Shown here: positions 39,446 to 47,955 of the stretch, piece after piece
Numbering within the stretch: the stretch's first letter is position 1
How the letters are laid out: each line of letters opens with the position of its first letter
Source of the DNA: a virus
Length of the DNA stretch: 64,000 bases
Reading direction: 5' to 3' (one strand)
IMG/VR virus record: IMGVR_UViG_3300047333_000104
Span: 1 to 64,000 of that record
Made by a program: the position numbers and the translations under genes
Notes under the pieces: model-generated
Told to the model about the DNA's origin: nothing
The model's input: the letters and a program-made list of their open reading frames with translations, nothing else
Databases searched by the model: none

Positions 39446-39985
39446 GTGCCGGTCAGCGTCGCCGAGCGTGACGGGAAGTTCCGGATCGTCGGCCCCGACG
39501 GTAAGATTGAGGTGACGCCCGAGGGTCACGCCCGCGACGGCGGTGGTCACGCCACGCACGAGGAGGCGGCGCGGCAGCAACGAGCGATCAATATGCACCT
39601 GGCCGAGAAAGCGCGGAAAGCCGTGCTCGACGTCGCCACCACATTAAAGGGGTCGAAGCGCATGAATGGATGGATCGGTGTTGACCTGGACGGAACGCTG
39701 GCGATTTATGACGGTTGGAGAGGGCCGGGGCATATCGGGGAACCGATCCCCCTAATGCTTGACCGCGTCAGAGAGTGGCTTGCGGCGGGTCAGGAAGTGC
39801 GGATCGTCACGGCGCGGGCGTCCATCAAGGAGCAGATCCCGCCGATCGAGCGCTGGCTGGAGGAGCACGGGATCGGCGGCCTCAAAGTCACGAATGAGAA
39901 AGATTTTGGCATGCACGAACTTTGGGACGATCGAGCGGTTCAAGTGATCCCGAACACCGGACGTCGCGCCGACGGTGGTAAATAA
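39446..39985 (+). CDS. HAD-like hydrolase with extra N-terminal domain
   Basis: A 179-residue protein with a GTG start. After a small N-terminal domain (PDGKIEVTPEGHARDGGGH) a compact HAD-type phosphatase begins at about residue 76: GVDLDGTLAIYDGW is motif I (Asp nucleophile), EVRIVTARAS motif II, and DDRAVQVIP the motif IV region. Such HAD domains are frequent small phage proteins; substrate unknown. It overlaps the next gene by TAATG. Confidence 0.75.
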   Translation: MPVSVAERDGKFRIVGPDGKIEVTPEGHARDGGGHATHEEAARQQRAINMHLAEKARKAVLDVATTLKGSKRMNGWIGVDLDGTLAIYDGWRGPGHIGEPIPLMLDRVREWLAAGQEVRIVTARASIKEQIPPIERWLEEHGIGGLKVTNEKDFGMHELWDDRAVQVIPNTGRRADGGK

Positions 39986-40992
39986 TGGCCCTCAACCCCG
40001 GTGGCGCCGCACCCCCGACAGTCCCGGACACAGCACTGTGGCTGTGGGATACGAGCGGCCAGACGCCTGTCGTCAGCGGCTATCCGATTGGTAACGGCGT
40101 CTACGCGCCGACTAAGACGGGGCTGACGCCGCAGGATCTCCAGAACTTCGTCGGGGTGCCGCTCCAATACTACGGGAACCCGCCGGTTGCGGTCGCTTCG
40201 GGGGATATCCAGAATTGGATCAGGTACGCGGAGGATATGGTCGAGCAGGAGACATCGATCTTGCTGTGCCAGACATGGGTGGCGAGTCCGCCAGCGTTGT
40301 CTCCCGCTGACGTGCAGGCACAGGGGCTGATCGTCAATACGAACTCGGGGATACAGGAACTCGGTTTTGATTACGATTTGGAAGATTTTGGGTACGATTT
40401 CGTTTTTAATAGAGCACAGGATGAAGGTTGGAGCGCCCAAGTCCTTCGGTACCATCCTTTAAAATCGACCGCCTATAACACGGCAAGTGGCGCAGCAACC
40501 ATGGGAACTACCGCAATAAAGAACTGGTGTTTTATCTATCCTTTGCTTAACACGTTTTTTCGAGTTCCACCGTCTTGGATAATTGAAGATCGCGATTTTT
40601 CATACTGCAGGCTGGTCCCGAGCACCAACGTGCAAATGCTTCCGTTGTTCGCTATGCAACTTGCCTTTATGGGATTCGCAGAATCGGTCCCAGGGTGCCA
40701 CCATATCCAATACACTGCGGGTTTGACTCAAGTAGACTATCAAACTCGATTTAGCTTCATGAAAGAGCTAGTGCTGGCGACGGCTTCGATTACTGCGTTG
40801 TCTTCCATTCAAGGAACTATTAATTTGGGTGCAGAGGGAGTAAACACGATCGTTGACGGGCTACAAGTACAGTTTAAATATCCCTCCGCGGGTCCATTTG
40901 CGGGGCTGATTTCGCAACTTACCAAACGACGAGAACTCCTCCTAAAAACTGCCAGAACCAAGGTGTCCGGGCCTATGATGAACACTCTGTAA
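39985..40992 (+). CDS. Head-tail adaptor-like protein
   Basis: A 335-residue protein located among neck genes. LTPQDLQNFVG...IQNWIRYAEDMVEQETSILL near residues 32-95 has the helical layout of a head-tail connector or adaptor. From about 40330 to the end, the DNA is clearly AT-richer than its start, ending next to the GIY-YIG gene. The last 20 bases overlap that convergent gene. Function by position. Confidence 0.55.
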   Translation: MALNPGGAAPPTVPDTALWLWDTSGQTPVVSGYPIGNGVYAPTKTGLTPQDLQNFVGVPLQYYGNPPVAVASGDIQNWIRYAEDMVEQETSILLCQTWVASPPALSPADVQAQGLIVNTNSGIQELGFDYDLEDFGYDFVFNRAQDEGWSAQVLRYHPLKSTAYNTASGAATMGTTAIKNWCFIYPLLNTFFRVPPSWIIEDRDFSYCRLVPSTNVQMLPLFAMQLAFMGFAESVPGCHHIQYTAGLTQVDYQTRFSFMKELVLATASITALSSIQGTINLGAEGVNTIVDGLQVQFKYPSAGPFAGLISQLTKRRELLLKTARTKVSGPMMNTL

Positions 40993-41875
40993 GAGTTTTC
41001 TTCTTTCGGTTCAACGCGCCTTGTCGAATTCGCTCTACTTGCTCCGGTGTTCTCTTTCTCCCGATATTACAGACACGGAGAATCGCGGCATGCTCGGGGC
41101 TACGCGGCTGCCGGCTATAGAGACGGGGAACACCTTTTTGCTTTGCCGCAATCTTTTGTTTAGCTTCTTCGGTATGGTGCGATCCGCGCCAGGAGTCATG
41201 GAGTGCTTTCGCACGTTCTTCCCCGATCGGGCGCCCGGTGAGCTTCTGGCGCACGATCTCAAGGCAAGGGCGCCCCGTTAAGGCAACGCTGATCTTGGCG
41301 CGGTGCTCGGCGCTTTTTGGGACGCCTTTCTGCCAAGCGGATCTTTTAGCGCGTTCTTCGTCCGTTACTGTTCGTGCGCGAGCCGCTTCGAGCATTTTCT
41401 TCGCCCACGCAATCCGTTCGTCTAGCGGGACGCGGAGTCGAGCTTCTGAAAGCGCCGCCCGCCACTCAAGTGAAAGTTTTCGGCCTTTGCGCGCTGCCGA
41501 TTGGCGTTGGCGCAATTCGAGTGGCGCTTTGAACCCGCTGATCCCTTCTCCGCCATCCGTCCCGTTCGTGAGCGGCCCGTTCGGGTAGCGCCCATACATC
41601 GCGATGTACGCTTTTTCAAGAGCGCAAGCATCTGCGTCAGAAATTCCTTCGATGAATTTCTTTTTGGGGAGGTGCCCGAGTTCCGCAACCACTAAATTTA
41701 TGATGCGGTTCTTGTGGGGGTTTCCCGAGGCTCTCCGGGCTAGGCGCTCGTGCTTCTTCCAGCGGCCGCCGTACCCTTTGCCGACGTAAAAGATTTGAGT
41801 GCAGGCGGCATCCCGATAGAGGCCGTACACGTAATGGACTTTCGGTTCTTCGACGGGTAAGGTCACTTCAGCCAT
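40973..41875 (-). CDS. GIY-YIG homing endonuclease with NUMOD3 repeats
   Basis: A 300-residue protein on the strand opposite to the structural genes. HYVYGLYRDAACTQIFYVGKG (key: YVYGLY ... FYVGKG, about 14-34) is the GIY-YIG nuclease core, with R38 and E (about 87) following. From about 115 on there are repeated NUMOD3-type DNA-binding units (RQSAARKGRKLS, HRAKISVALTGR, KQKIAAKQKG). It is an intronless homing gene between head-tail genes. Confidence 0.85.
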   Translation of the reverse strand: MAEVTLPVEEPKVHYVYGLYRDAACTQIFYVGKGYGGRWKKHERLARRASGNPHKNRIINLVVAELGHLPKKKFIEGISDADACALEKAYIAMYGRYPNGPLTNGTDGGEGISGFKAPLELRQRQSAARKGRKLSLEWRAALSEARLRVPLDERIAWAKKMLEAARARTVTDEERAKRSAWQKGVPKSAEHRAKISVALTGRPCLEIVRQKLTGRPIGEERAKALHDSWRGSHHTEEAKQKIAAKQKGVPRLYSRQPRSPEHAAILRVCNIGRKRTPEQVERIRQGALNRKKKTLTECSS

Positions 41876-42128
41876 TTCGAGACTGTCCTTCTCGTTAGCG
41901 GTCAGGGGCGGCGAGGTGTTGACGCATCTCGTCGTTCCGTCATCCCATCAACCGTATTGCGCCGACACAAGAGCCCGTCTCCGCGAGTAGACAGGCGCTC
42001 CGCCCTGCGGTAATCTAAGATCTCGCGTCCCGCTGATTGACTCCCAGCGGTTGATGCTTGAGGCGGTCGAGTGCCCGCAACACTCGACCGCCTCGCCCAC
42101 TTCCCGCCGATAGAAGGATCGACGCCAG
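41876..42128. other. 253-base intergenic region with a long hairpin
   Basis: It separates the minus-strand GIY-YIG gene from the plus-strand head-closure gene. No ORF of note. It contains the perfect 14-bp inverted repeat listed separately and one TTGACG without a good -10 box. Confidence 0.6.
42060..42094. other. Perfect 14-bp stem-loop
   Basis: GAGGCGGTCGAGTG (42060-42073), a 7-base loop CCCGCAA and CACTCGACCGCCTC (42081-42094). It lies 34 bases before the head-closure start. There is no T-run, so it is not a classical terminator. The loop shares CGCAA with the hairpin at 32345. Confidence 0.85.
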
Positions 42129-42911
42129 ATGACCGGTCCCCCGCAGCCCACGACCTACCTTCCGGCGCTGCAGAGCATGAACCCGTACATGCTTCCGCCG
42201 GCTGCTTTCGAAAACCTGATCAGCGCATACGGCATCCGCATCTCGTGGTGCCGCGCCCACGCGTGCCCCTGTGTCTACGGCGGACCCATCCCCGGTTCTC
42301 CCGATACGCAATGCCAAACCTGTGGCGGCCGCGGCGTCTATTGGGACCAACCGCTCGGCCCGTTCCAGGGCTTGATCACGCTCGTTCACCGCGGTCCGAC
42401 GCCAGACGAGCCCGGCTCGATCGTCGACGAGAACCAGGGCCTGGTGGTCAATGGCGAGCCGACCTTGACGATCCCCCACAATGGGCCGTTCGCTGGCCAG
42501 AATACGATCTGGGCCGAGGCGGGGATTAACGACCTATTCATCGAGATCGACGCGGTCTCGCGGTTCAACGCGCAGCTCCAGGTCGGTGTGCGGACACAGG
42601 TGCCGTATCAGTCGAATTTGACGATCGCACCGAGCGGAGCCGTCCAGGTCTATGATGCTGTCAATCACGTGGTAGTAACGGGGGTCAGCTATACGGTAAG
42701 CGGGGCATCCGTTATTGTCTCGGGATACCCGACCGGCACCAATTTTATTTGCGACTTCACCGCCGCGCCTTGTTACGTCGGTTACCGAGTCGCCGGCATG
42801 CCGGCGCACGTTCGGCCGTTCGGGCAGTTGACTTTGCCACGCCGGTTCCGTCTGCAAACCCTCGACCTGTGGACGCGCGCGACGGGGAATGGGAACGTGC
42901 CGCACGTTTGA
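42129..42911 (+). CDS. Head-closure or neck protein with Cys cluster
   Basis: A 260-residue protein with AAGGATC before the start. The N-terminus has WCRAHACPC and, 20 residues later, CQTCGGRGVYW, a likely zinc site, in the pattern of some phage head-closure proteins. The remainder is beta-rich. It would bind the connector or the tail terminator. Confidence 0.6.
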   Translation: MTGPPQPTTYLPALQSMNPYMLPPAAFENLISAYGIRISWCRAHACPCVYGGPIPGSPDTQCQTCGGRGVYWDQPLGPFQGLITLVHRGPTPDEPGSIVDENQGLVVNGEPTLTIPHNGPFAGQNTIWAEAGINDLFIEIDAVSRFNAQLQVGVRTQVPYQSNLTIAPSGAVQVYDAVNHVVVTGVSYTVSGASVIVSGYPTGTNFICDFTAAPCYVGYRVAGMPAHVRPFGQLTLPRRFRLQTLDLWTRATGNGNVPHV

Positions 42912-42917
42912 TCTCCG

Positions 42918-42946
42918 TTGACGGCCGTCGTGGAACGTAATACGTT
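42918..42946 (+). promoter_or_regulatory. Promoter-like palindrome AACGTAATACGTT
   Basis: TTGACG (42918-42923), 14 bases, then TAATAC inside AACGTAATACGTT (42934-42946). Identical layout to 13639-13667. It lies 32 bases before the gene at 42978. Confidence 0.55.
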
Positions 42947-42977
42947 TGCGGGATTGAGGGAGATAGGAGTCAACATC

Positions 42978-43451
42978 ATGAATGAAGAAGCGGAGTTTTG
43001 GCGTTGCGCAGCCTTACAGTATGAAAGATCAATTGGCGAAGCGCTATTTCATTTAAAGGGCGATAGGCCGCTGCATGCGGCAGAAGTGCTGAAAGATCGG
43101 AAGATGATCGAAGCGGCGCTGATTAGGGCAGACGCGGGGCAGGATCTTATTGAGAGGGCTAAATCCCTTGCTGAAAATATAAGTCCGGACTATCTAGGCA
43201 GAAAATGGTTGGAGTGCGTATCGCCTTTCGGGTACGGGGACCCGGAATATTCGGCCAAGCTCCTCGTGTTAGAGGGATCTCCCCTCCGGTCGTTTATTCT
43301 CTACAAACCGGCGAACGCGGGGTTCGGCACTGGTCCTGACGAGGCCGTCATACTCTCGATGACTTTTGAGGTAGTCGGACGCGTAGGGCGACAAGTCCTG
43401 AGCCCGCAATCGACCGGCCTGAAAGTGTGGTCGGCGAGACGGAAAGCTTAG
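42978..43451 (+). CDS. Moron-like hypothetical protein
   Basis: A 157-residue protein starting MNEEAEFWRCAA behind TAGGAGTCA. It lies between two neck genes, has its own promoter-like palindrome and more AT-rich codons than its neighbours. These are traits of a moron. The fold is unrecognised; it may be mostly helical at the N-terminus. Confidence 0.55.
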   Translation: MNEEAEFWRCAALQYERSIGEALFHLKGDRPLHAAEVLKDRKMIEAALIRADAGQDLIERAKSLAENISPDYLGRKWLECVSPFGYGDPEYSAKLLVLEGSPLRSFILYKPANAGFGTGPDEAVILSMTFEVVGRVGRQVLSPQSTGLKVWSARRKA

Positions 43452-43454
43452 TCA

Positions 43455-43628
43455 ATGGGAGACATTGAAATCGTGCTAGCCCCCGACGTGTCGAGAGAGG
43501 ACTTCCGAGAGTGGGTAACTCAGTTCCTGACGTGGGCCTCTAGTGACGAGAGGGTCCCGCCCGATCTGAGGGGATACTGCGCGCAGGCAGTCAGTAAGCG
43601 AATGGCGGAGGAGGGGCGTCTCAACTAG
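43455..43628 (+). CDS. Small moron-associated protein
   Basis: A 57-residue acidic ORF (MGDIEIVLAPDVSREDFREWV) three bases after the previous stop. It is too short to be certain, but its spacing, codon use and lack of overlap with anything else support it. Confidence 0.5.
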   Translation: MGDIEIVLAPDVSREDFREWVTQFLTWASSDERVPPDLRGYCAQAVSKRMAEEGRLN

Positions 43629-43654
43629 CGTAAATCGGTTGAGAGAGGTATCGT
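43625..43654 (+). promoter_or_regulatory. Possible late promoter motif CTAGCG-N18-TATCGT
   Basis: CTAGCG (43625-43630), 18 bases, TATCGT (43649-43654), 53 bases before the next GTG start. It would restore structural-gene transcription after the moron. Confidence 0.35.
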
Positions 43655-43706
43655 AGCTTCACCGACGCGGAATTGGCCGCGTTGAATCTTGCGCGGAGTC
43701 AATCCA

Positions 43707-43934
43707 GTGGCAGACCCCCTCCTGGCGCGGTTCACGGCGTTTTCCCGCTCCGAGAAGTATCAGGTTCGAAAAAGCCTAGCTGTGCTTCGTGAGATCATGG
43801 ATTGCGCTGACGCTAAAACCGAAACGCGCTTGCACGCCGCCGAGTCCCTTTTGCCACGGGCACATCCCGATTCCGCTCACCACAAGGCGGCGGTGGCGTT
43901 TATCGCAACGGTGAAAGCGAGGTATGATGCCTAA
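43707..43934 (+). CDS. Small neck-region protein
   Basis: A 75-residue protein. The GTG at 43707 follows GCGGAGTCA and is preferred over a TTG six codons upstream. Helical and basic; it overlaps the next gene by 8 bases. Function unknown. Confidence 0.5.
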   Translation: MADPLLARFTAFSRSEKYQVRKSLAVLREIMDCADAKTETRLHAAESLLPRAHPDSAHHKAAVAFIATVKARYDA

Positions 43935-44514
43935 CACCGTCTACACCGTCCACACGAACCTCGACCCGCAGGCTTTGAGTGCAGTCGGTCTCGAGGTTTT
44001 CCGCATGTGGATCGCCTTCGCCGCCGGCCAGGAAACCCTCAACGGCTTCCGCATCGAAAACCCGACCGGCCGTTACGCGGCGAGCATCGAGTACAAGCAG
44101 GTCGGCGAGGCCCAGGTCAGCATCGTGCAGCACGAGGACGTCGCCCCCGAAGGTGCCTTCCTCGAAGAGGGCACGAAGGAGATCGACATGCTCGCGGCAG
44201 GCTCCCCGTGGGTGGGACGCCGCATCCCGATGCACCGTGGACGACCAGGGCAGTTCGGCAGCCAAGGCAACTCGGTCCCGAAGAACTCTCCGGGCACGAT
44301 CAAGCAAGCGCGCAAAATGAAGCATATCTGGGTCGAGGCACGAGGCGACAGCGGCAGCGTGCTGGTTCCCCGATCGCGCGCCGAGGTGCGGCCCGGAGCG
44401 CGGAACACGAGCGGCACCGGGCCTGCCTGGACGATCCCCGCTATGCCTGCGTACTCGCCGGCCGGAACGCTGGCGGATCTCGCGGCTCGCTACGCCGCGT
44501 TCGGGGGCGGGTGA
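43927..44514 (+). CDS. Neck/tail-completion protein
   Basis: A 195-residue protein (MPNTVYTVHTNLDPQAL). The middle (GAFLEEGTKEIDMLAAGSPWVGRRIPMHRGRPGQ) has the pattern of minor head-tail joining proteins (gpG/HK97 gp10-like). Position between connector and sheath supports a head-tail joining or tail-completion role. ATGA overlap with the next gene. Confidence 0.55.
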   Translation: MPNTVYTVHTNLDPQALSAVGLEVFRMWIAFAAGQETLNGFRIENPTGRYAASIEYKQVGEAQVSIVQHEDVAPEGAFLEEGTKEIDMLAAGSPWVGRRIPMHRGRPGQFGSQGNSVPKNSPGTIKQARKMKHIWVEARGDSGSVLVPRSRAEVRPGARNTSGTGPAWTIPAMPAYSPAGTLADLAARYAAFGGG

Positions 44515-45365
44515 TGAGCAGCATCAAGAGCTTGCTCGTTCCGACCGGCGGGGCCATCTCGTTTAGTATCGTCTCAAGCGGTACGACGACTTTCTCCCGC
44601 GCCGTGTCGGGCGTCGGCGGCCTTGGCTCTTTCACGCAGCTTTACAGCGGCGGCCCAATCCAGACGTACGTCGATACCGGTGATATGCTTCCCGCGCCGC
44701 TCGATCCGACGCAGCTTTACGTCTACCAGATGGTCGACGCGAACGGTACGCTGACCACGCCGCCGATCCAGCCCTATGTGGCTTTGAACCTCCAGCAAGA
44801 GCCGCTTCTCGCTCTATTGATACGGCTCCTGCAGGCAGGCGTCACGAACCTCATCACTCCGACCGGCGTCCAGCCGTGCCAAGTGCTTCAGGCGATGCCT
44901 CTCGTCGGCTTCCCGCCTATGCCGTTCATGGTCGTCAATATGGACCTCATGCAGCAGGCGGAAATCCCGATCGGCCAGTCGGCGGAAGCGGTCGACATGA
45001 ACGGCAATTGGACGATGACGGGATTTGCTCGCCGTGTCTTTCGCATCTCCGTGCTTGCCCAGAATACGACGGACCGGGATTTCTACCGTGATGCCTCGAT
45101 CGGGATTTTCGAGAGCATCATTAAATCGGTGCTGACCCCTCTTGGCCTGGACGTCCGCCACCGCTACCAAGCGGCCGCCGGCCAAGTCGCGAATGATAAC
45201 ATGGGCCAGAGCCCCGGCTTTTATTATGCCGACGTCATGTGTACGTTTGAGGGCACATTTAACATCCTGATCACGCCTCAGTATGGCTTGATGAACACGA
45301 TCACCTTCACCGGTACGCAAGCCAGCGACGGCAAGACCGTTATCTCGACTACCGCGACGGCATAA
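44514..45365 (+). CDS. Tail terminator/completion-like protein
   Basis: A 283-residue protein starting MSSIKSLLVPTGG. Two beta-rich parts, with FESIIKSVLTPLGLDVRHRYQAA and GFYYADVMCTFEGTFNI near the C-terminus, consistent with a tail structural protein. Location just before the sheath suggests a tail terminator or completion protein; the family is not recognised. Confidence 0.5.
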   Translation: MSSIKSLLVPTGGAISFSIVSSGTTTFSRAVSGVGGLGSFTQLYSGGPIQTYVDTGDMLPAPLDPTQLYVYQMVDANGTLTTPPIQPYVALNLQQEPLLALLIRLLQAGVTNLITPTGVQPCQVLQAMPLVGFPPMPFMVVNMDLMQQAEIPIGQSAEAVDMNGNWTMTGFARRVFRISVLAQNTTDRDFYRDASIGIFESIIKSVLTPLGLDVRHRYQAAAGQVANDNMGQSPGFYYADVMCTFEGTFNILITPQYGLMNTITFTGTQASDGKTVISTTATA

Positions 45366-45439
45366 CGTAGCTACTAGCCGCTTTTCCGAGCGCTATGTTA
45401 CTGTGGGCCGAAATCACACAAAGCAAGGGTTTCGTCGCT

Positions 45440-45631
45440 ATGGCCGCCAAATCTGACATCCCTTCCGAGCCTGACGACTTCCCCGTTCCGCTCGGGGTGT
45501 TCCTGAACACGTTGGTCGGAACACATGACGAGATCTGGATCAAGGCTATGCAGATCGCTCACGGCGACAAGAAGCGCACAATGGCGGAATTCGCCGCGCT
45601 GCTCGCCACCCTTCGTTCGACTCCGGTGTAA
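45440..45631 (+). CDS. Small protein before the sheath
   Basis: A 63-residue protein starting MAAKSDIPSEPDDFPVPL behind AAGGG; an upstream ATG at 45395 lacks a site. Acidic N-terminus and helical C-terminus (WIKAMQIAHGDKKRTMAEFAALL). Function unknown. Confidence 0.5.
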   Translation: MAAKSDIPSEPDDFPVPLGVFLNTLVGTHDEIWIKAMQIAHGDKKRTMAEFAALLATLRSTPV

Positions 45632-45644
45632 GGGATAGGTTCCG

Positions 45645-47426
45645 ATGCCCAATCTTGACATCCCTTTCCAGGGTCAAACGCTCGTTAAACCAGGTGCGTA
45701 CTACGCCGACAACGTCTCGGCGGTCGCCTCTTCGAACGCCACGCCCGCGCCCCCGCTGATCTATCTCGGCAACGGGTACGGGCAGAAGCCGCAGACCGCC
45801 GTTACCTACGGCTCGTCCCAGGCCCTCCTCGCCGCCTTGCGTGGCGGTCCGGCCTCCGGATACGTTCCGTTCCTATACAGCCCCTCGGGGCAGTTGAGCG
45901 GCGCGCAGCAAGTCACCTTCGTGAATGTCAGCGAGAACACCCAATCGGCTTTGACGCTCTACTCAGGCACCTCGGGCCTGATCAATCTGACCTCGACGAA
46001 TTATGGTCTGCCGTCGAACCTCCTTTCCGCGTCGGTCGCCGCGTCCCCTGTGTCCGGCAAGACGATCACGCTCTATGACAATTACGCCAACACGAGCCTC
46101 GTCGGCACGAACCTCGGCGTCCCGTTTGCGCTCGCGTACACGGGTGCCGCGACCGGCGTGACCTATACCGTGACGACGGTGAGCGGCTCGTCGACGCAAT
46201 TGGCGATCACCAGTCCGAACGCGGGAGAGTCGCAGACGATCCCGCTCAGCGCCGGCACATTCGCGACGGTCGAGGCGGTCGTCAACTTCCTCAACGGGAC
46301 GGGGTACTACTCGGCCTATACCTTCAGTAATGCGGCGTTGCCCTCGACCAGTCTTGATGCCGCGTCGGCCGTCGCACTGTCCAAGCCCGTCTCCGGCGTT
46401 AATCAATATGTCGGCGTTACGGCGACCCTCGGCGACCCGATCTTCTGGGTTAACCAGTATGCCCAGCTTTATGCGACGGCGGCCCTCTATACCAGCGGAA
46501 CAGTGTCAAGTCCGGCTTCGGGTTTGTCCACGTTGGCTCCGACGCTGTTCTCGGGCGCTGCGAACGTCCCTCCGGCGCTCTCCGACTATGCCTCCGGCTT
46601 CAACCTCGCGCTGACCTTGAACGGGTCGGTGATCTTCGCCGACAGCAATGCCTCGGGCGTCGTCGCTCTCGGCTCGCAGCATTCCGTGACAGCCAGTAGC
46701 CCCGCGCAGGGGCATTGGCGCCGGTTCTTCTCGGGCTCGTCGATTGGCGACTCGGTCACGAACGCTATTACGGCCGCGCAGTCCTGCAACGCGATCTCGG
46801 CGACTTACGTGTACCCCGGCATCTACCGGACCAGCACGACGACCGGCCTCAACACGCTCTATGGTGGCGTCTATGCGGCAGCGGCTGCCGCGGGTATGGC
46901 GGCGGGAAACCAAGCGTCCCTCCCGCTGACCAATAAGGCGTTGACGGGTAATGGCGTGGAAGTCGCGCTGACGGTCACGCAGATCGATCAGCTTCAGCAG
47001 GGCGGCGTTATGCCCATCGGGCTCAGTTCGGCCGGCGTGCCTTCGATCATCTCGGACTTTACGACTTGGCAGAATGACGCCAACCCCGAGAACGTCTTCA
47101 ACCAGCAGGTCGCTTGCCGGTATTATGCCGCCTACACGTTGCAGGCTGCTCTGCAGCCCTACGTCGGCACCGTCTCGTCGCCGCTGAATGAGGTTCTTGT
47201 ATTGCGCGCCGCGCAGACGGCCCTCAACGGTCTGGTCTATTCGCAGAATAACGTCAATGGCGTGCTGGCGTCCTGGAACCCGGCGACCCTGCAGCTGGTC
47301 TATACCGGCGCGACGCAGACCGCCGCGGTCTCCGTCCAGGTGCAGTTGGTCGGCCAGAACCGGTTCATTACCATGCTGGTCGGGATTCAGCCGCTGAACT
47401 TCACTACCACGATTTCCACTCAGTGA
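45645..47426 (+). CDS. Tail sheath protein
   Basis: A 593-residue protein with AGGGATAGG before the start. The N-terminal KPGAYYADNVSAV, a long variable middle and a C-terminal core (QVACRYYAAYTLQAALQPYVGT...LVLRAAQTALNGLVYSQN...VQVQLVGQNRFITMLVGIQPLNF) match contractile tail sheaths. Length is at the upper end for the family. It contracts during infection. The tube gene follows. Confidence 0.85.
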   Translation: MPNLDIPFQGQTLVKPGAYYADNVSAVASSNATPAPPLIYLGNGYGQKPQTAVTYGSSQALLAALRGGPASGYVPFLYSPSGQLSGAQQVTFVNVSENTQSALTLYSGTSGLINLTSTNYGLPSNLLSASVAASPVSGKTITLYDNYANTSLVGTNLGVPFALAYTGAATGVTYTVTTVSGSSTQLAITSPNAGESQTIPLSAGTFATVEAVVNFLNGTGYYSAYTFSNAALPSTSLDAASAVALSKPVSGVNQYVGVTATLGDPIFWVNQYAQLYATAALYTSGTVSSPASGLSTLAPTLFSGAANVPPALSDYASGFNLALTLNGSVIFADSNASGVVALGSQHSVTASSPAQGHWRRFFSGSSIGDSVTNAITAAQSCNAISATYVYPGIYRTSTTTGLNTLYGGVYAAAAAAGMAAGNQASLPLTNKALTGNGVEVALTVTQIDQLQQGGVMPIGLSSAGVPSIISDFTTWQNDANPENVFNQQVACRYYAAYTLQAALQPYVGTVSSPLNEVLVLRAAQTALNGLVYSQNNVNGVLASWNPATLQLVYTGATQTAAVSVQVQLVGQNRFITMLVGIQPLNFTTTISTQ

Positions 47427-47448
47427 CAGCGTTCGGAGCGAGATAACC

Positions 47449-47931
47449 ATGCCCGCATTTAGCCCTACCCAGATAAATCCGAACAGCCGCACTGCGAACA
47501 TGGCCCTGATTCTCGTGGGGGATCAGCCCATTGCGTTCGCGCAGACGGTCAACCACAGTCTCGAGTACGGCGCCGAAAGCTTTTACGGCATCGGCAGCGC
47601 GAAGCCGCAGGAGATCCAGCAGCTCCGCAACAGTATGCAGATCACGATCGACAATTTCGATCTGACGACGAACGGCATGGCGCTGATCCAGGACAACGAT
47701 ACGCCGCTGAGTTCGATCCTCTCGAACAACTCTCTGAATATCTCCGTGGTCGACGGCATTACCAACGTCTCGCTGTTTACCTATGTCGGCTGCGTGTCGA
47801 CGACGTTCAGCCAAGCGATCTCGGCCAACCAGCCGATTACCGACGCGTACACCTTTCATGCCCTCGACGTGCTCGACCAGACCGGTCAGTCGATCCTCAA
47901 CGGACCGAATGCGTTCTCCGTTACAAACTAA
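47449..47931 (+). CDS. Tail tube protein
   Basis: A 160-residue protein following the sheath. FSPTQINPNSRTANMALILVGDQPIAFAQTVNHS starts a beta-sandwich typical for phage tail tube proteins (key: N.NR.N....V.....G). It would form the inner tube. Size and position fit. Confidence 0.8.
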   Translation: MPAFSPTQINPNSRTANMALILVGDQPIAFAQTVNHSLEYGAESFYGIGSAKPQEIQQLRNSMQITIDNFDLTTNGMALIQDNDTPLSSILSNNSLNISVVDGITNVSLFTYVGCVSTTFSQAISANQPITDAYTFHALDVLDQTGQSILNGPNAFSVTN

Positions 47932-47955
47932 AGAGTTGAAGCCAGGAGTCATTAA

